Positions 24,911 to 34,320 of a DNA stretch of 64,000 bases are shown here, piece by piece. Every line of letters starts with the position of its first letter. Within the stretch, counting starts at the first letter, position 1. Below the pieces are notes generated by a model, which worked only from the letters and a program-made list of their open reading frames with translations, searched no databases and had not been told where the DNA came from. Both the position numbers and the translations under genes were made by a program. Source of the stretch: Gordonia sihwensis NBRC 108236 (GTDB taxonomy: Bacteria; Actinomycetota; Actinomycetes; Mycobacteriales; Mycobacteriaceae); contig NZ_BANU01000029.1 of assembly GCF_000333035.1 (NCBI RefSeq), positions 19,383 through 83,382 on the forward strand, in the 5' to 3' direction.

Positions 24911-26359
24911 TCAGAAGATCACCACCACTGCGTTGTTGCCTCCGCGGCACACCACTACTCCATCCTCTGGATTGCACGACATCGTGTAGCTGCGACCGGT
25001 CACCGGGCTGTCCGCCACCACGGTGCGAGCCTGTCCCTTCGGCCCGGCCGCGAGATAGGCCGACTTCACGTTGAACGCGAACTCACAGCTGGTGACGCTC
25101 GAGGCGACGCCCACCTCCGAATCGCAGTTCGTGGTACCCGGCGGAGGGGTGGCCGCGACAGTGGTCGGCGGCACGGTGGTGGTGATGGTGGTCGACGACG
25201 GTGTCGCGGTCGTGCCGGCGCCGCCGGAGTCACGGAAACCGAACCAGTAGACACCCAGACCGATCAACGCCAGCACCAGCAGACCGATCAGCGCCCCGAG
25301 CACGACGGGCAGCGCGCGACCGTCGCCGTTCGGCTGCGGCGGATAGTACTGCTGGGGTTGGGAGAACTGGGGCTGCGCGAACTGGGGCTGGGAGAACTGG
25401 GGCTCCGGGTAGGCCTGCGATTCCGGCAGCGGCGCCGTCTGCGGGCGGGCCCCGAGGACCGTCGGATCGTAGGCTCGAGGACCCGTCTGCACGGACGTGG
25501 TCGGCGCGGACGCACTGTCCGGCCAATGCCCCTCGAGCGCGGCCCGAGCGGCCGCGGCCATCTGTCCCGCCGAACCGAATCGCGCTGCGGGATCCTTCGC
25601 CAGACCCCGAACCACCACGGCGTCGAGCTGCGGCGACACCGAAGGCGCCGACTGCCGGGGCGAGGGCACCTCGTTCATCACGGTGGCCCGCACGATCTGG
25701 CTGACCGTGGCCCCCGGGAACGGCGGCTTGCCGGTGAGTGTCTCGAAGAGCACCGCGGCGAGCGAGTACACATCCGACATCGCACCGGACGGAACACCGT
25801 CGAGTTGCTCCGGCGCCATGTACGCGAGCGATCCGATCGCGGTCCCGGCCTGAGTGAGCCGCGTGTCCGCCGCCTGATGCGCGATGCCGAAGTCGACGAG
25901 GTAGGCGAAGTCGGTGGCCGTGACGAGGATGTTCTCCGGCTTCACATCGCGGTGCACCAGTCCGACCGAGTGAGCGGCGTCGAGCGCCTCGGCGATCTGC
26001 GAGATCAGCCCCACCGCGTCGGCGGGCGCCATCGGGCCGGTCCGACGCAGCCGCGACCGCAGATCCTCGCCGTCGACGAGCCGCATGTCCAGGTAGAGGA
26101 CGCCGTCGATGGCACCGTAGTCGTGAATCGGAATGATGTGCGGCTCGCCGAGCCGTGCGACGGCCTGCGCCTCACGCCGGAAGCGCTCCTCGTACGTCTC
26201 GTCGCCCGCGAAACGCTCGTGCAGCAGCTTCACCGCCACCTCGCGGTCACGCACCGTGTCGTACGCCCGGTACACCTCGCCCATGCCGCCGTACCCGAGA
26301 AGAGCGTCGAGCCGGTAGGGCCCGAACTGCGTGCCGACCCGAGAACCCTGTTGTGCCAT
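24911..26359 (-). CDS. Transmembrane Ser/Thr protein kinase with extracellular C-terminal domain
   Basis: This 482-residue kinase has a full Hanks domain (about 10-275): GYGGMGEVYRA, VAVKLL, HRDVKPEN, DFGIAHQ and APEQL. A linker with repeated PQFSQ/PQFAQ units follows (about 325-345), then one membrane helix (ALPVVLGALIGLLVLALIGL) and a T/P-rich stalk. The small extracellular domain has four cysteines and ends GGNNAVVVIF. The ATG at 26359 has AAGG at better spacing than the ATG at 26368. It is followed by two SxxK hydrolases, which suggests a link to envelope peptidoglycan or beta-lactam sensing. Confidence 0.93.
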   Translation of the reverse strand: MAQQGSRVGTQFGPYRLDALLGYGGMGEVYRAYDTVRDREVAVKLLHERFAGDETYEERFRREAQAVARLGEPHIIPIHDYGAIDGVLYLDMRLVDGEDLRSRLRRTGPMAPADAVGLISQIAEALDAAHSVGLVHRDVKPENILVTATDFAYLVDFGIAHQAADTRLTQAGTAIGSLAYMAPEQLDGVPSGAMSDVYSLAAVLFETLTGKPPFPGATVSQIVRATVMNEVPSPRQSAPSVSPQLDAVVVRGLAKDPAARFGSAGQMAAAARAALEGHWPDSASAPTTSVQTGPRAYDPTVLGARPQTAPLPESQAYPEPQFSQPQFAQPQFSQPQQYYPPQPNGDGRALPVVLGALIGLLVLALIGLGVYWFGFRDSGGAGTTATPSSTTITTTVPPTTVAATPPPGTTNCDSEVGVASSVTSCEFAFNVKSAYLAAGPKGQARTVVADSPVTGRSYTMSCNPEDGVVVCRGGNNAVVVIF

Positions 26360-26412
26360 GCGGACCATCCTTCCTCATCCCTCCGACAGGGCGTGCCGGG
26401 AAGGTCCGGATC

Positions 26413-27105
26413 TCAGTGAGAGGGCCTCCACGCCGACATGCCGAGGAAGACCATCACCAGTTGTTTCTCGGCGCGTTCGACCAGCGCGCGCTCGGTGGAC
26501 TCCCGGCCGTCGCCGTCGAGAAGCTCGGCCACCGTGGTCATCATGATCGTGACGATCAGATCGGCGGCGACTTCGAGATCGTCCACGCCCCAATCGGCGA
26601 GCGCGGGAACACGGGCCAGGTCGATCGCCAGTTCACGCGAGAACAAGCGCAGCTCGGTCGCGATCGCCCGGCGCACCTCGGCGACGCCGCCGTGGCGTTC
26701 ACGCACCAGGAAGCGGAACTGCGCCTCGTCGCCGTGGACCTTCTTCAGCAGGGTCGACAGCGACTCGCGCGCGGTCGGCATGCCTCGCCCGGCCAGATCC
26801 CGTCTCGCCTCCCGCAAGGCGCCGCGCAGCACCCGCATGGCGTCTTCGACGAGTGTCACGCCGAGGTCTTCCATCGACGCGAAATGCCGATAGAACGCGG
26901 TGGGGACGATGCCCGCCCCGCGCGCCACCTCGCGCAGGCTGATGCTTCCGAAAGAACGGTCGTCCACCAAGTCGATCGTGGTGTCGAGCAGCGCCTGCCT
27001 GGTCTGCTCCTTCTTCTCCGCACGACTGCCCCCGGACCCCGGCCGCGACCGCTTCGCGCGCACCTTGCGCGGCGTCGTGCCTGGTGAGTCGGGAGAGGAA
27101 GTCAC
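26413..27105 (-). CDS. TetR-family regulator divergent from the desaturase operon
   Basis: This 230-residue protein has a basic N-terminal tail (RKVRAKRSRPGSGG) and a TetR helix-turn-helix at about residues 30-80 (ISLREVARGAGIVPTAFYRH). A helical ligand domain follows. The GTG at 27105 is my choice; the frame is open further upstream but enters the promoter region. It is divergent from the reductase-desaturase genes 168 bp away. The perfect palindrome at 27233-27251 is a plausible target, which would make it a fatty-acid-responsive repressor of desaturation. Confidence 0.87.
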   Translation of the reverse strand: MTSSPDSPGTTPRKVRAKRSRPGSGGSRAEKKEQTRQALLDTTIDLVDDRSFGSISLREVARGAGIVPTAFYRHFASMEDLGVTLVEDAMRVLRGALREARRDLAGRGMPTARESLSTLLKKVHGDEAQFRFLVRERHGGVAEVRRAIATELRLFSRELAIDLARVPALADWGVDDLEVAADLIVTIMMTTVAELLDGDGRESTERALVERAEKQLVMVFLGMSAWRPSH

Positions 27106-27187
27106 AAACCCGAGTCTAGGCGGTCGGGATCGGCGCCCGGTCCCGCGGTGGGCGAGCGCACGTGACGGCAGACACACCGGCAATGCC

Positions 27188-27251
27188 TTGACACCCCGGC
27201 GCGGTCATATGTCATGCTCGTTTGTGTACAGACGTTCACTGAAAGTGAACG
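27188..27251 (+). promoter_or_regulatory. Promoter and palindromic operator of the desaturase operon
   Basis: TTGACA (27188-27193) is a perfect -35 hexamer, with a weaker -10 (TGTCAT, 27210-27215) 16 bp on. Downstream, CGTTCACT and AGTGAACG form a perfect 8-bp-arm palindrome around GAA (27233-27251), about 10-30 bp past the expected transcript start. This is a typical position for TetR-type repression. Confidence 0.78.
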
Positions 27252-27272
27252 ACGATCCTCAAAGGAGGAACG

Positions 27273-28349
27273 ATGGCCAGCAAGATCGCCCGCCTCGTCG
27301 AGACGATTGTCGAGGCGACCGCCACCCCGTACCCCGTCGATCGTTACCTGGAACTGATCGATCCGATGATCACCTGGCGCGACACACGCGCCAAGGTCAC
27401 CGACGTCCGCCTGCAGACCGACCGATCGGTCACCCTCACCCTGCGCCCCACCCGCCAGTGGTCAGGCCATCGCGCAGGGCAGTACATCGAGGTCAGCGTC
27501 GTAGTCGACGGCGTCCGCCACCGTCGGTTCTTCTCCCCGGCCAACGCCGAGCAGAAGGCCTCGGAGATCGAGTTGACCGTGACCGCGCACTCCGGCGGCT
27601 TCATCTCCCGCTACCTGCGCGAGCAGACCCGCCCCGGCACGGTCCTCACCCTGAGTTCGGCCACCGGAGAGTTCGTCCTCCCCGACGTCCGCCCCGACCG
27701 GACAGTGCTCGTCAGCGGCGGCAGCGGGATTACACCTGTCCTCTCAATGTTGCGCACACTGATTGCCGAAGGACACGACCGTCCGGTCACCTTCGTGCAC
27801 TATGCGCGCACACCGGAGGACGTTCCCTACCGCGCGGAACTCGACGCGCTCGATCGCACCCTGAACCACGTTGACGTGCGACTTCACTACACCCGCACGG
27901 ATACTCCCGAGCACTTCCACGACGACCACTTGGACGGCGTCGCCGACGTCGACGGTGCACAGGTGTTCCTGTGCGGCCCCCCGGCCCTGATGAACGCGGT
28001 TCGCGAGTACGCGGACCGGCGCGACCTGGCCGACCGACTGCACACCGAAGCATTCACCGTCGACACCTCGCCGGTACTCGACCCCGACCAGCCGATCACC
28101 GGCGACGTCACTTACACCGAGTCGGACGTCACCACACCGAACGACGGTCGCACGCTGCTCGAACAGGCCGAAGCGGCCGGGCTGCGTCCCGAGTACGGAT
28201 GCCGCATGGGCATCTGCTTCTCCTGCACCAAGGTCCGCAAGACCGGGTGCACCCGAAACATCCTGACCGGAGAGCTCGACTCCGAGCCCGATCAGCACAT
28301 CCAGATCTGTGTCAACGCCCCCGTCGGCGACGTGGAAATCGAGGTTTAG
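27273..28349 (+). CDS. Ferredoxin-NADPH-type oxidoreductase, electron donor of the desaturase
   Basis: This 358-residue flavo-iron-sulfur protein has an FAD domain (GHRAGQYIEVSV, RRFFSPAN), an NAD(P) domain (VLVSGGSGITPVLSML near residue 150) and a C-terminal plant-type 2Fe-2S domain with CRMGICFSC near 310 and ICVNAP near the end. It resembles the mycobacterial Rv3230c reductase that supplies electrons to the DesA3 stearoyl-CoA desaturase. AAAGGAGG precedes the ATG. The desaturase gene begins 6 nt after its stop, so a two-gene operon under the palindromic operator is very likely. Confidence 0.93.
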   Translation: MASKIARLVETIVEATATPYPVDRYLELIDPMITWRDTRAKVTDVRLQTDRSVTLTLRPTRQWSGHRAGQYIEVSVVVDGVRHRRFFSPANAEQKASEIELTVTAHSGGFISRYLREQTRPGTVLTLSSATGEFVLPDVRPDRTVLVSGGSGITPVLSMLRTLIAEGHDRPVTFVHYARTPEDVPYRAELDALDRTLNHVDVRLHYTRTDTPEHFHDDHLDGVADVDGAQVFLCGPPALMNAVREYADRRDLADRLHTEAFTVDTSPVLDPDQPITGDVTYTESDVTTPNDGRTLLEQAEAAGLRPEYGCRMGICFSCTKVRKTGCTRNILTGELDSEPDQHIQICVNAPVGDVEIEV

Positions 28350-28354
28350 CAGCA

Positions 28355-29524
28355 ATGGCCATCAATATCAGCGACTACTTCCGCACCGAGACCGCCCCGG
28401 CGGCGGGCACCCGAGTCGACCTCAGCTACGAGCAGGTGGAGCAGTTGGGCCGGGAGCTCGACGAACTCCGCGCACGTATCGTGGCCGACCTCGGCGAGTC
28501 CGACCGCGAGTACATCTACTCGATCATTCGCGCGCAGCGGAAGCTCGAGTTCGCCGGCCGCGCGGCGATGTTCGTTCCGTTCCTTCCGCCGGTATGGCTC
28601 GCCGGCGTCGCGTCGCTCGGGATCGCGAAGATCCTGGACAACATGGAGATCGGCCACAACGTGATGCACGGCCAGTACGACTGGATGCGGGAGGACACCT
28701 ACAACTCGCGCGAATTCGACTGGGACAACGTCTGCCCCGGCGACCAGTGGAAGCACAGCCACAACTACCTGCACCACACCTTCACCAATGTGCTCGGCGA
28801 GGACCGCGACATCGGCTACGGAATCCTCCGCATGGCACGCGACCAGAAGTGGCACCCGTACTTCCTCGGGAACCTCGCCTACGCCACCGCGCTGATGGTG
28901 CTGTTCGAGTGGGGTGTGATGCTCCACGATCTCGAGGCCGAGAACGTCATCCAGGGCAAACGCAAGTGGAGCGACGTCAAGGGGCTGCTGGGCGGAATGT
29001 GGCGCAAGGCGCGCAAGCAGGTCGCCAAGGACTACATTCTCTGGCCCGCGCTCACCGGACCGTTCTTCGTCTCCACCCTGGTCGGCAACGCCGGCGCCAA
29101 CCTGGTCCGCAACATCTGGGCGTACTCGATCATCTTCTGCGGTCACTTCCCCACCGGCGCTCAGACCTTCACCGCCGAGGAATGCGTCGACGAGACCAAG
29201 GGCCAGTGGTACGTGCGGCAGATGCTCGGGTCGGCCAACATCACCGGCGGCCGACTCTTCCACATCATGAGCGGCAACCTCTCCCACCAGATCGAGCACC
29301 ACCTGTTCCCCGACGTCCCGGCCAACCGCTACCCGGAGATGGCGGTCGAGGTCCGCGCGATCTGCGAGAAGTACGGTCTGCCGTACAACACCGGTCCGCT
29401 CCGCAAGCAGCTCGGCTCCACGTGGATGAAGATCGCGAAGCTGTCGCTGCCGAACTGGATGACCCGCGACGACAACGACATCGTGGTCAACATCGAGCGT
29501 TCGAAGGCCGTCGACGCCGCCTGA
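28355..29524 (+). CDS. desA3: Acyl-CoA fatty acid desaturase (DesA3-like)
   Basis: This 389-residue membrane di-iron desaturase has the three histidine boxes: HNVMH (about 101-105), HNYLHH (about 136-141) and HQIEHH (about 311-316), with hydrophobic helices between. It should introduce a delta-9 double bond into stearoyl-CoA, feeding oleate into membrane lipids and mycolates. The ATG at 28355 is 6 nt after the reductase gene. The longer upstream frame is in the reductase and is not used. The operon ends in a very strong hairpin. The symbol rests on resemblance to Mycobacterium and on the reductase partner. Confidence 0.92.
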   Translation: MAINISDYFRTETAPAAGTRVDLSYEQVEQLGRELDELRARIVADLGESDREYIYSIIRAQRKLEFAGRAAMFVPFLPPVWLAGVASLGIAKILDNMEIGHNVMHGQYDWMREDTYNSREFDWDNVCPGDQWKHSHNYLHHTFTNVLGEDRDIGYGILRMARDQKWHPYFLGNLAYATALMVLFEWGVMLHDLEAENVIQGKRKWSDVKGLLGGMWRKARKQVAKDYILWPALTGPFFVSTLVGNAGANLVRNIWAYSIIFCGHFPTGAQTFTAEECVDETKGQWYVRQMLGSANITGGRLFHIMSGNLSHQIEHHLFPDVPANRYPEMAVEVRAICEKYGLPYNTGPLRKQLGSTWMKIAKLSLPNWMTRDDNDIVVNIERSKAVDAA

Positions 29525-29545
29525 GGGTCGGACACGACTGAAATC

Positions 29546-29600
29546 GTCCCGTCGACGGTGCACCGAGGGCAATATGCCCTCGGTGCACCGTCTGCGGGAC
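29546..29600. terminator. Long terminator hairpin after the desaturase operon
   Basis: A perfect 17-bp inner stem (29554-29570 with 29576-29592) closes a 5-nt AATAT loop. It is extended by a 6-bp outer stem (29546-29551 with 29595-29600) across a small internal loop. TTTT follows at 29602-29605. This is the strongest intrinsic terminator in the window. Confidence 0.92.
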
Positions 29601-29678
29601 GTTTTCGGTCGCCGGCGGATACATTCGGCGCATCCCCACCGGCCGTGACCGGTGTCCTCCGACAGTCAGGACTCTCCC

Positions 29679-30614
29679 GTGGCACTCACCGAATTGACCT
29701 TCACCTCCCACAACGGGCGCGACACCGTGCACGGCTGGATGTACCGGCCCACCAGACCGGCCCGGGCCGTCGTCCAGCTGATCCACGGTCTCGGTGAGCA
29801 CTCCCGCCGGTATCTGCATCTGATCGGCCGGCTCCTCGATGCCGGATTCGCAGTGGTCGCCGACGACCACGCCGGACACGGCAAGACCGCGATGGAGTCG
29901 GGGTTCTGGGTCGACACCGGCGACGACGGGGCCGCGACCGCCGTCGCCGACGAGCTCACGCTCATGGACATCGCACGCGCCGAGTATCCGGACCTGCCGC
30001 ACGCGGTGTTCGGCCATTCGTGGGGATCGATGATCGCCCGCGGTCTGGCCGCACAGCGCGGCGACGATCTCGACGCCCTGATCCTCTGCGGCATCGCCGC
30101 GCAGATCAGGGGTATCGAGACCGTGGTCGATCGCGGGGCGCTCGCCGCCGAGCCCGACCGCAGCGCCGCCGCCTCCCCGGAGATCGTCGGCGCCGTGTTC
30201 GACGGATTCGTCTCCCGTTACGGCGACGGAGCCGGTCCCACCGACTGGGTGGCCCGCGACCCCGACGTGGTGCGCGATCACTCGGTGGACCCGTTCAACA
30301 ATTTCGGCGCGCCCATGAGTGTCCGGTTCCTGCAGGGATTCATCGACCTCTACGACCAGGTGAACAGCGACGAGTGGTATCCGCAGATCCGCCGCGACCT
30401 CCCCGTCTTGATCCTCGCGGGCGACCAGGACCCCGTCACCGACTACGGTGAGGGCGCCTATCACGTCGCCAACCGGCTCGTCGCGACCGGCCACGCCGAC
30501 GTGCGCACCCGCGTCTACACCGGCTTCCGCCACGAGGTGCACAACGAGCCGGAGATCCGCGACGAGGTCGAAGGCGAGATCGTGGCATTCGTCGAGAAGT
30601 CGCTTCGGCGGTGA
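29679..30614 (+). CDS. Alpha/beta hydrolase (lysophospholipase/monoacylglycerol lipase type)
   Basis: This 311-residue serine hydrolase has LIHGLGEHSRRYLH near residue 35, the nucleophile elbow GHSWGS near 112, an acid-containing ILAGDQDPVTDYG and the C-terminal RHEVHNEP histidine. It is in the same family as the protein at 17109-17957 but only distantly similar. It lies just after the desaturase terminator with its own start. The GTG at 29679 has TCAGGA upstream; GTG at 29652 would add nine residues. It probably cleaves acyl groups from glycerolipids. Confidence 0.88.
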   Translation: MALTELTFTSHNGRDTVHGWMYRPTRPARAVVQLIHGLGEHSRRYLHLIGRLLDAGFAVVADDHAGHGKTAMESGFWVDTGDDGAATAVADELTLMDIARAEYPDLPHAVFGHSWGSMIARGLAAQRGDDLDALILCGIAAQIRGIETVVDRGALAAEPDRSAAASPEIVGAVFDGFVSRYGDGAGPTDWVARDPDVVRDHSVDPFNNFGAPMSVRFLQGFIDLYDQVNSDEWYPQIRRDLPVLILAGDQDPVTDYGEGAYHVANRLVATGHADVRTRVYTGFRHEVHNEPEIRDEVEGEIVAFVEKSLRR

Positions 30615-30660
30615 GGCTTACCATTGGTCTTCAGCAGGGCACCGGCAGGAGGGACGAGAA

Positions 30661-30966
30661 GTGGTCGGACGTGCAGAACGGAACAAGGATCTGATCCAGG
30701 AGGTGGTCGAGAGCGCCGCGCATCGGGTCGGCAACATCACGTCGATCATCACCACCGCCGTCGCCGACGTCGCGCGAGAGATCGGCGAGTTGGTCACCGA
30801 CGGGTTCGAGATGCGCGAGGCGGCCAAAACCGCACGGAACGACTCCGAACCGGAGGCGAAGCCGAAGACCCCACCGGAGGAACTCGACTCGCTGAACGGC
30901 TACGACGACGACACGGACGAGGATGCGGACGCCGACGACGGCGGCTCCGGTCGAGAGGACCACTGA
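30661..30966 (+). CDS. Small acidic protein of unknown function
   Basis: This 101-residue protein has an N-terminal helix ([20 protein letters not shown]) and a middle segment with amphipathic character ([20 protein letters not shown]). Its very acidic tail reads [15 protein letters not shown]. The GTG at 30661 has AGGAGG 8 nt upstream, which decides the start. RecQ begins 8 nt after its stop, so the two probably form an operon. The pattern resembles small actinobacterial proteins found before recQ, but I do not know a function. Confidence 0.8.
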   Translation: MVGRAERNKDLIQEVVESAAHRVGNITSIITTAVADVAREIGELVTDGFEMREAAKTARNDSEPEAKPKTPPEELDSLNGYDDDTDEDADADDGGSGREDH

Positions 30967-30974
30967 GCGACATC

Positions 30975-32801
30975 GTGCCCGACCAGTATCAAGTCCTCCG
31001 GGACGTCTTCGGCTACTCGGAGTTCCGCGGCGACCAGGAGCAGATCGTCTCGCACGTGATCGGCGGAGGCGACGCCGTCGTGCTCATGCCGACCGGCGGC
31101 GGCAAGAGCCTCTGCTATCAGGTGCCCGCGCTCGTCCGTGAGGGGTGCGCCGTCGTCGTCTCGCCGCTGATCGCGCTCATGGCCGACCAGGTGGGAGCTC
31201 TGCGCCAACTGGGCGTCCGCGCCGCCTACCTGAACTCCACTCAGCTCCCCGAAGAGCGAGCGGAAGTCGAAAGAGCATTCCTCGCAGGCGAACTCGACCT
31301 GATCTACGTCGCCCCCGAACGGCTGAGCCAACGGGGGACTCGCGAGTTCCTGGCGCGCGGCACGCTGTCGCTGATCGCGATCGACGAGGCGCACTGCGTC
31401 TCGCAGTGGGGCCACGACTTCCGGCCGGACTATCTGGCGCTGGGAGAGCTGGCGGACATCTGGCCGGACGTTCCGCGAATCGCGCTCACCGCGACCGCCA
31501 CCCGCCGCACGCACGAAGAGCTCACCGCGCGGCTGCACCTGGAGGGCGCACGCCACTTCGTCTCCAGCTTCGACCGGCCCAACATCACCTACCGCATCGA
31601 GCCCAAGGCGCAAGCCAACAGGCAACTGCTGGAGTTCATCCGAACGGAAGGCGTCGTCGACGGCGAGCCCGCGACCGGCATCGTCTACGCGCTGAGCCGC
31701 AACAGCGTCGAGAAGATCGCCGAGTTCCTCCGCGCGAACGACGTCGACGCGCTGCCCTACCACGCGGGACTCGACCGCCGGGTGCGGGAGGACACGCTGC
31801 ACAGGTTCCTGCGCGAGGACGGGATCGTGGTGGTCGCGACCATCGCCTTCGGCATGGGCATCGACAAACCCGATGTGCGCTTCGTGGCGCACGTCGATCT
31901 TCCGAAGAGCATCGAGGGTTACTACCAGGAGACCGGACGCGCCGGCCGCGACGGCCTGCCGTCGGTGGCGTGGATGGCCTACGGGCTCGCCGACGTCATG
32001 AACCAGCGGCGCCTGATCGACCAGTCCGACGGCGACGCCGCACGGCGCCGGGTGCAGTCGCAGCTGCTCGACGCGATGCTCGCACTCTGCGAGACGGCGA
32101 CGTGCCGGAGGCAGCAGTTGCTGGGGTACTTCGACCAGCGGATCGAACCCTGCGGCAACTGCGACACCTGTCTGAACCCGCCGAAGACCTGGGACGGCAC
32201 GGTGCCGGCGCAGAAGCTCCTGTCGACCATCTTCCGGCTCGACCGCGACTTCAACCGGTCGGCCTATGGCGCCGGTCATCTCATCGACATCCTGCTGGGT
32301 GTGGACAACGCTCGTATCCAGCAGCAGGGCCATGATCGCCTCACCACCTACGGCATCGGCACCGAACTCGACGCCAGCGGATGGCGAAGCGTGGTCCGCC
32401 AGCTGGTGGCTCTCGGAATCATCGCTCCGCAGGGCGATTACGGAGTGCTGCGCCTCACCGAGAAGGCCGCCCCCGTTCTGCGCGGTGAGACCACGGTAAT
32501 GCTCCGCGAGGACACGAAGGCTCCGGCACGCTCCCGGAAAGCCGCACGCTCGAGCGCACCGGACCTGCCGGACGCCGACCGCGGACTCTTCGAGGCACTG
32601 CGCCGCTGGCGCTCGTCCGTCGCGAAGGACGCGGGGCTGCCCGCCTACACGGTGCTCGGAAACAAGACCCTCGAAGAGCTCGCACGTGCGAAACCGTCCA
32701 ATCACGAAGAGCTGCTGGCGATCTCCGGTATCGGGCAGAGCAAGCTCGAGAAGTACGGCGACCAGGTCCTGGAGGTCCTGGTCGATTTCGAGTCCGCGTA
32801 G
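30975..32801 (+). CDS. recQ: ATP-dependent DNA helicase RecQ
   Basis: This 608-residue SF2 helicase has [11 protein letters not shown] (Walker A, about residue 39), [35 protein letters not shown] and [11 protein letters not shown] zinc-binding RecQ-C segment carries CGNCDTC near residue 393. The winged-helix region and a C-terminal HRDC domain (about 530-608, [16 protein letters not shown]) follow. It unwinds DNA 3' to 5' in recombinational repair. The start is placed at the GTG at 30975; no ATG is available. RecQ is otherwise standard in length and order. Confidence 0.93.
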   Translation: MPDQYQVLRDVFGYSEFRGDQEQIVSHVIGGGDAVVLMPTGGGKSLCYQVPALVREGCAVVVSPLIALMADQVGALRQLGVRAAYLNSTQLPEERAEVERAFLAGELDLIYVAPERLSQRGTREFLARGTLSLIAIDEAHCVSQWGHDFRPDYLALGELADIWPDVPRIALTATATRRTHEELTARLHLEGARHFVSSFDRPNITYRIEPKAQANRQLLEFIRTEGVVDGEPATGIVYALSRNSVEKIAEFLRANDVDALPYHAGLDRRVREDTLHRFLREDGIVVVATIAFGMGIDKPDVRFVAHVDLPKSIEGYYQETGRAGRDGLPSVAWMAYGLADVMNQRRLIDQSDGDAARRRVQSQLLDAMLALCETATCRRQQLLGYFDQRIEPCGNCDTCLNPPKTWDGTVPAQKLLSTIFRLDRDFNRSAYGAGHLIDILLGVDNARIQQQGHDRLTTYGIGTELDASGWRSVVRQLVALGIIAPQGDYGVLRLTEKAAPVLRGETTVMLREDTKAPARSRKAARSSAPDLPDADRGLFEALRRWRSSVAKDAGLPAYTVLGNKTLEELARAKPSNHEELLAISGIGQSKLEKYGDQVLEVLVDFESA

Positions 32802-32816
32802 CGGTCAGTCGACCGC
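32801..32816. terminator. Short convergent hairpin between recQ and the DUF559-like gene
   Basis: GCGGTC (32801-32806) pairs with GACCGC (32811-32816) over a 4-nt loop. It overlaps both stop codons, and the genes converge here, so it may act in both directions. The stem is only 6 bp. Confidence 0.45.
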
Positions 32817-33731
32817 AGTGCTGAGATCAGTACCGTCACTGCCGTCCTCCGGCGATGTTCCCTCGCCGGTCGACATAAGTACTGATCTTTGCAGCATCGC
32901 CCGGTGCTTCGCCGAGCGTGCCCGGTGCCGGTCCCTGGCGGTGACGGCTTTGATGTCGGCGAGGACCGCGTCCCAGCCGTAGAGCACGTCGTCGTAGGTC
33001 AGGCGCAGCGTGAGCCACCCGTCCACCAGAGCGCGGCGGTCGCGGCGGCGGTCGTTCGCGTACCCAGTCCGGGTGGCGTGGTGCAACACGCTGTCGCACT
33101 CGATCAACAGTCTCCCGATCCGCAGATCCGCCCACCCGACGCCCTCCACATACGGCTGGACCGTCACATCGAACCCCGCCGACCGCAGCCGGACACGGGC
33201 GATGCTCTCCGTCCCGGACTGCGCCCGCCGATCAGTCTTCGCTATCCGCCGTTCCACCGTCCGCCCGGCTCCGCGCAGCTCGGATCGGAGATCCGCACGC
33301 GTCTTACCCGTGAGATTCAGGTACGAGTCACCGACCGCGATCCATTCCTCGTCGGAGAGGCAGCGTGCGGCGTACGCCAACGCGACGGGAACCGGATCGA
33401 CAGCCCGCGTCGCCGTCCGCAGTGAGCCACCGAAAGGCCGACAGGCGACGTTGACGCCGGTCAGGTTCGTGCTCCTTCTCAAGTGCAGACCGCCGTGTCC
33501 CGGCGGCACCCACAACTCGTGAAAGCGGAGAGCGTCGACGCAGGTGAGCACTCCACCGTCACGGACCGCCGCAGCCGCCCTCTCGTCGTGAGCCGGGAGC
33601 GCGAACCACCCAGCCCGCAGACGCACCAGCGATCCCCCGCGTACCGGTTCCGGCACGCGCCGTCGTCGAGCCACGACCGCGCCGCAGGCCTTCGGCTCAC
33701 GGTGAGTCAAAATCTTGGATCCGAAGTCCAC
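32805..33731 (-). CDS. DUF559-like protein with endonuclease-type C-terminal domain
   Basis: This protein of up to 308 residues has an N-terminal region resembling AbiEi-type winged helices (SLVRLRAGWFALPA) and a C-terminal domain with GWADLRIGRLLIECDS. After that come a histidine pair and an arginine-rich RRRDRRALVDGWLTLRLTYD. This looks like the DUF559/Vsr-like endonuclease fold common in actinobacteria, where the role is usually unknown. The start is uncertain: the GTG at 33731 would place it in the DUF4395 promoter, and a later start is possible. It converges with recQ. A DNA-processing role is inference only. Confidence 0.7.
   Translation of the reverse strand: MDFGSKILTHREPKACGAVVARRRRVPEPVRGGSLVRLRAGWFALPAHDERAAAAVRDGGVLTCVDALRFHELWVPPGHGGLHLRRSTNLTGVNVACRPFGGSLRTATRAVDPVPVALAYAARCLSDEEWIAVGDSYLNLTGKTRADLRSELRGAGRTVERRIAKTDRRAQSGTESIARVRLRSAGFDVTVQPYVEGVGWADLRIGRLLIECDSVLHHATRTGYANDRRRDRRALVDGWLTLRLTYDDVLYGWDAVLADIKAVTARDRHRARSAKHRAMLQRSVLMSTGEGTSPEDGSDGTDLSTAVD
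32824..32888. other. Nested inverted repeats in the 3' end of the DUF559-like gene
   Basis: AGATCAGTAC (32824-32833) is repeated inverted at 32879-32888 (perfect 10 bp, 45-nt spacer). Inside it, CCGGCGA (32849-32855) pairs with TCGCCGG (32863-32869). The pair could extrude as a cruciform or fold in RNA downstream of recQ. Confidence 0.6.
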
Positions 33732-33771
33732 CGGCCTTATCGTGAAGCGTCATCGCTTGATTGGAGTACCC

Positions 33772-34320
33772 GTGACCGACTCAGACGTCTTCACCCAGGT
33801 CGATTCGTCGATCGCCGTCGCGGAGACGCCGTCGTGGCACCGCGGTGTGTTCGACTTCCCCAACCCGGTCAACGACTACGCGGCACGCTCGACCGCCGGT
33901 CTCGTCATCGCGCTCGCGATCGTGGCCATCGCCGTCGATAAGCCGTGGCTGTACGGGCTCCTGGCCCTCGGTTTCGCCCTGCGGGTCGCGGGCGGCCCGC
34001 GGTACTCGCCGTTCGGCAGGCTCGCCGTGCATGTCATCGTGCCGCGCGTTTGGAAACGCACGAAGATGGTTCCCGGACCGCCCAAGCGGTTCGCCCAGAC
34101 CATCGGCCTGGTCTTCTCCGGCTGCGCGTTCGTACTGTCTGCGGCCGGTTTCGGTCTCGCGGCACAGATCGTCGTCGGGCTGTTGATCGTGGCGGCGGTC
34201 CTCGAGTTCGCCTTCGGTCTCTGCCTCGGCTGCATCGGATTCGGACTGCTCCAGCGCGCCGGAATCATTCCGGACAGCGTCTGCGAGGCCTGCAACGACT
34301 TCGGCCGCAATCGGGCCTAG
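33772..34320 (+). CDS. DUF4395 membrane protein
   Basis: This 182-residue protein carries the DUF4395 pattern: a basic-polar N-terminus with FDFPNPVNDYAARS, about four hydrophobic helices, and a CLGC motif (LCLGCIGFGLLQRAGIIP) at the C-terminal end. The family is often near sulfur or thiol-redox genes; no such neighbour is visible here. The GTG at 33772 has GGAG upstream, which decides against the open frame beginning at 33715. Confidence 0.85.
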   Translation: MTDSDVFTQVDSSIAVAETPSWHRGVFDFPNPVNDYAARSTAGLVIALAIVAIAVDKPWLYGLLALGFALRVAGGPRYSPFGRLAVHVIVPRVWKRTKMVPGPPKRFAQTIGLVFSGCAFVLSAAGFGLAAQIVVGLLIVAAVLEFAFGLCLGCIGFGLLQRAGIIPDSVCEACNDFGRNRA

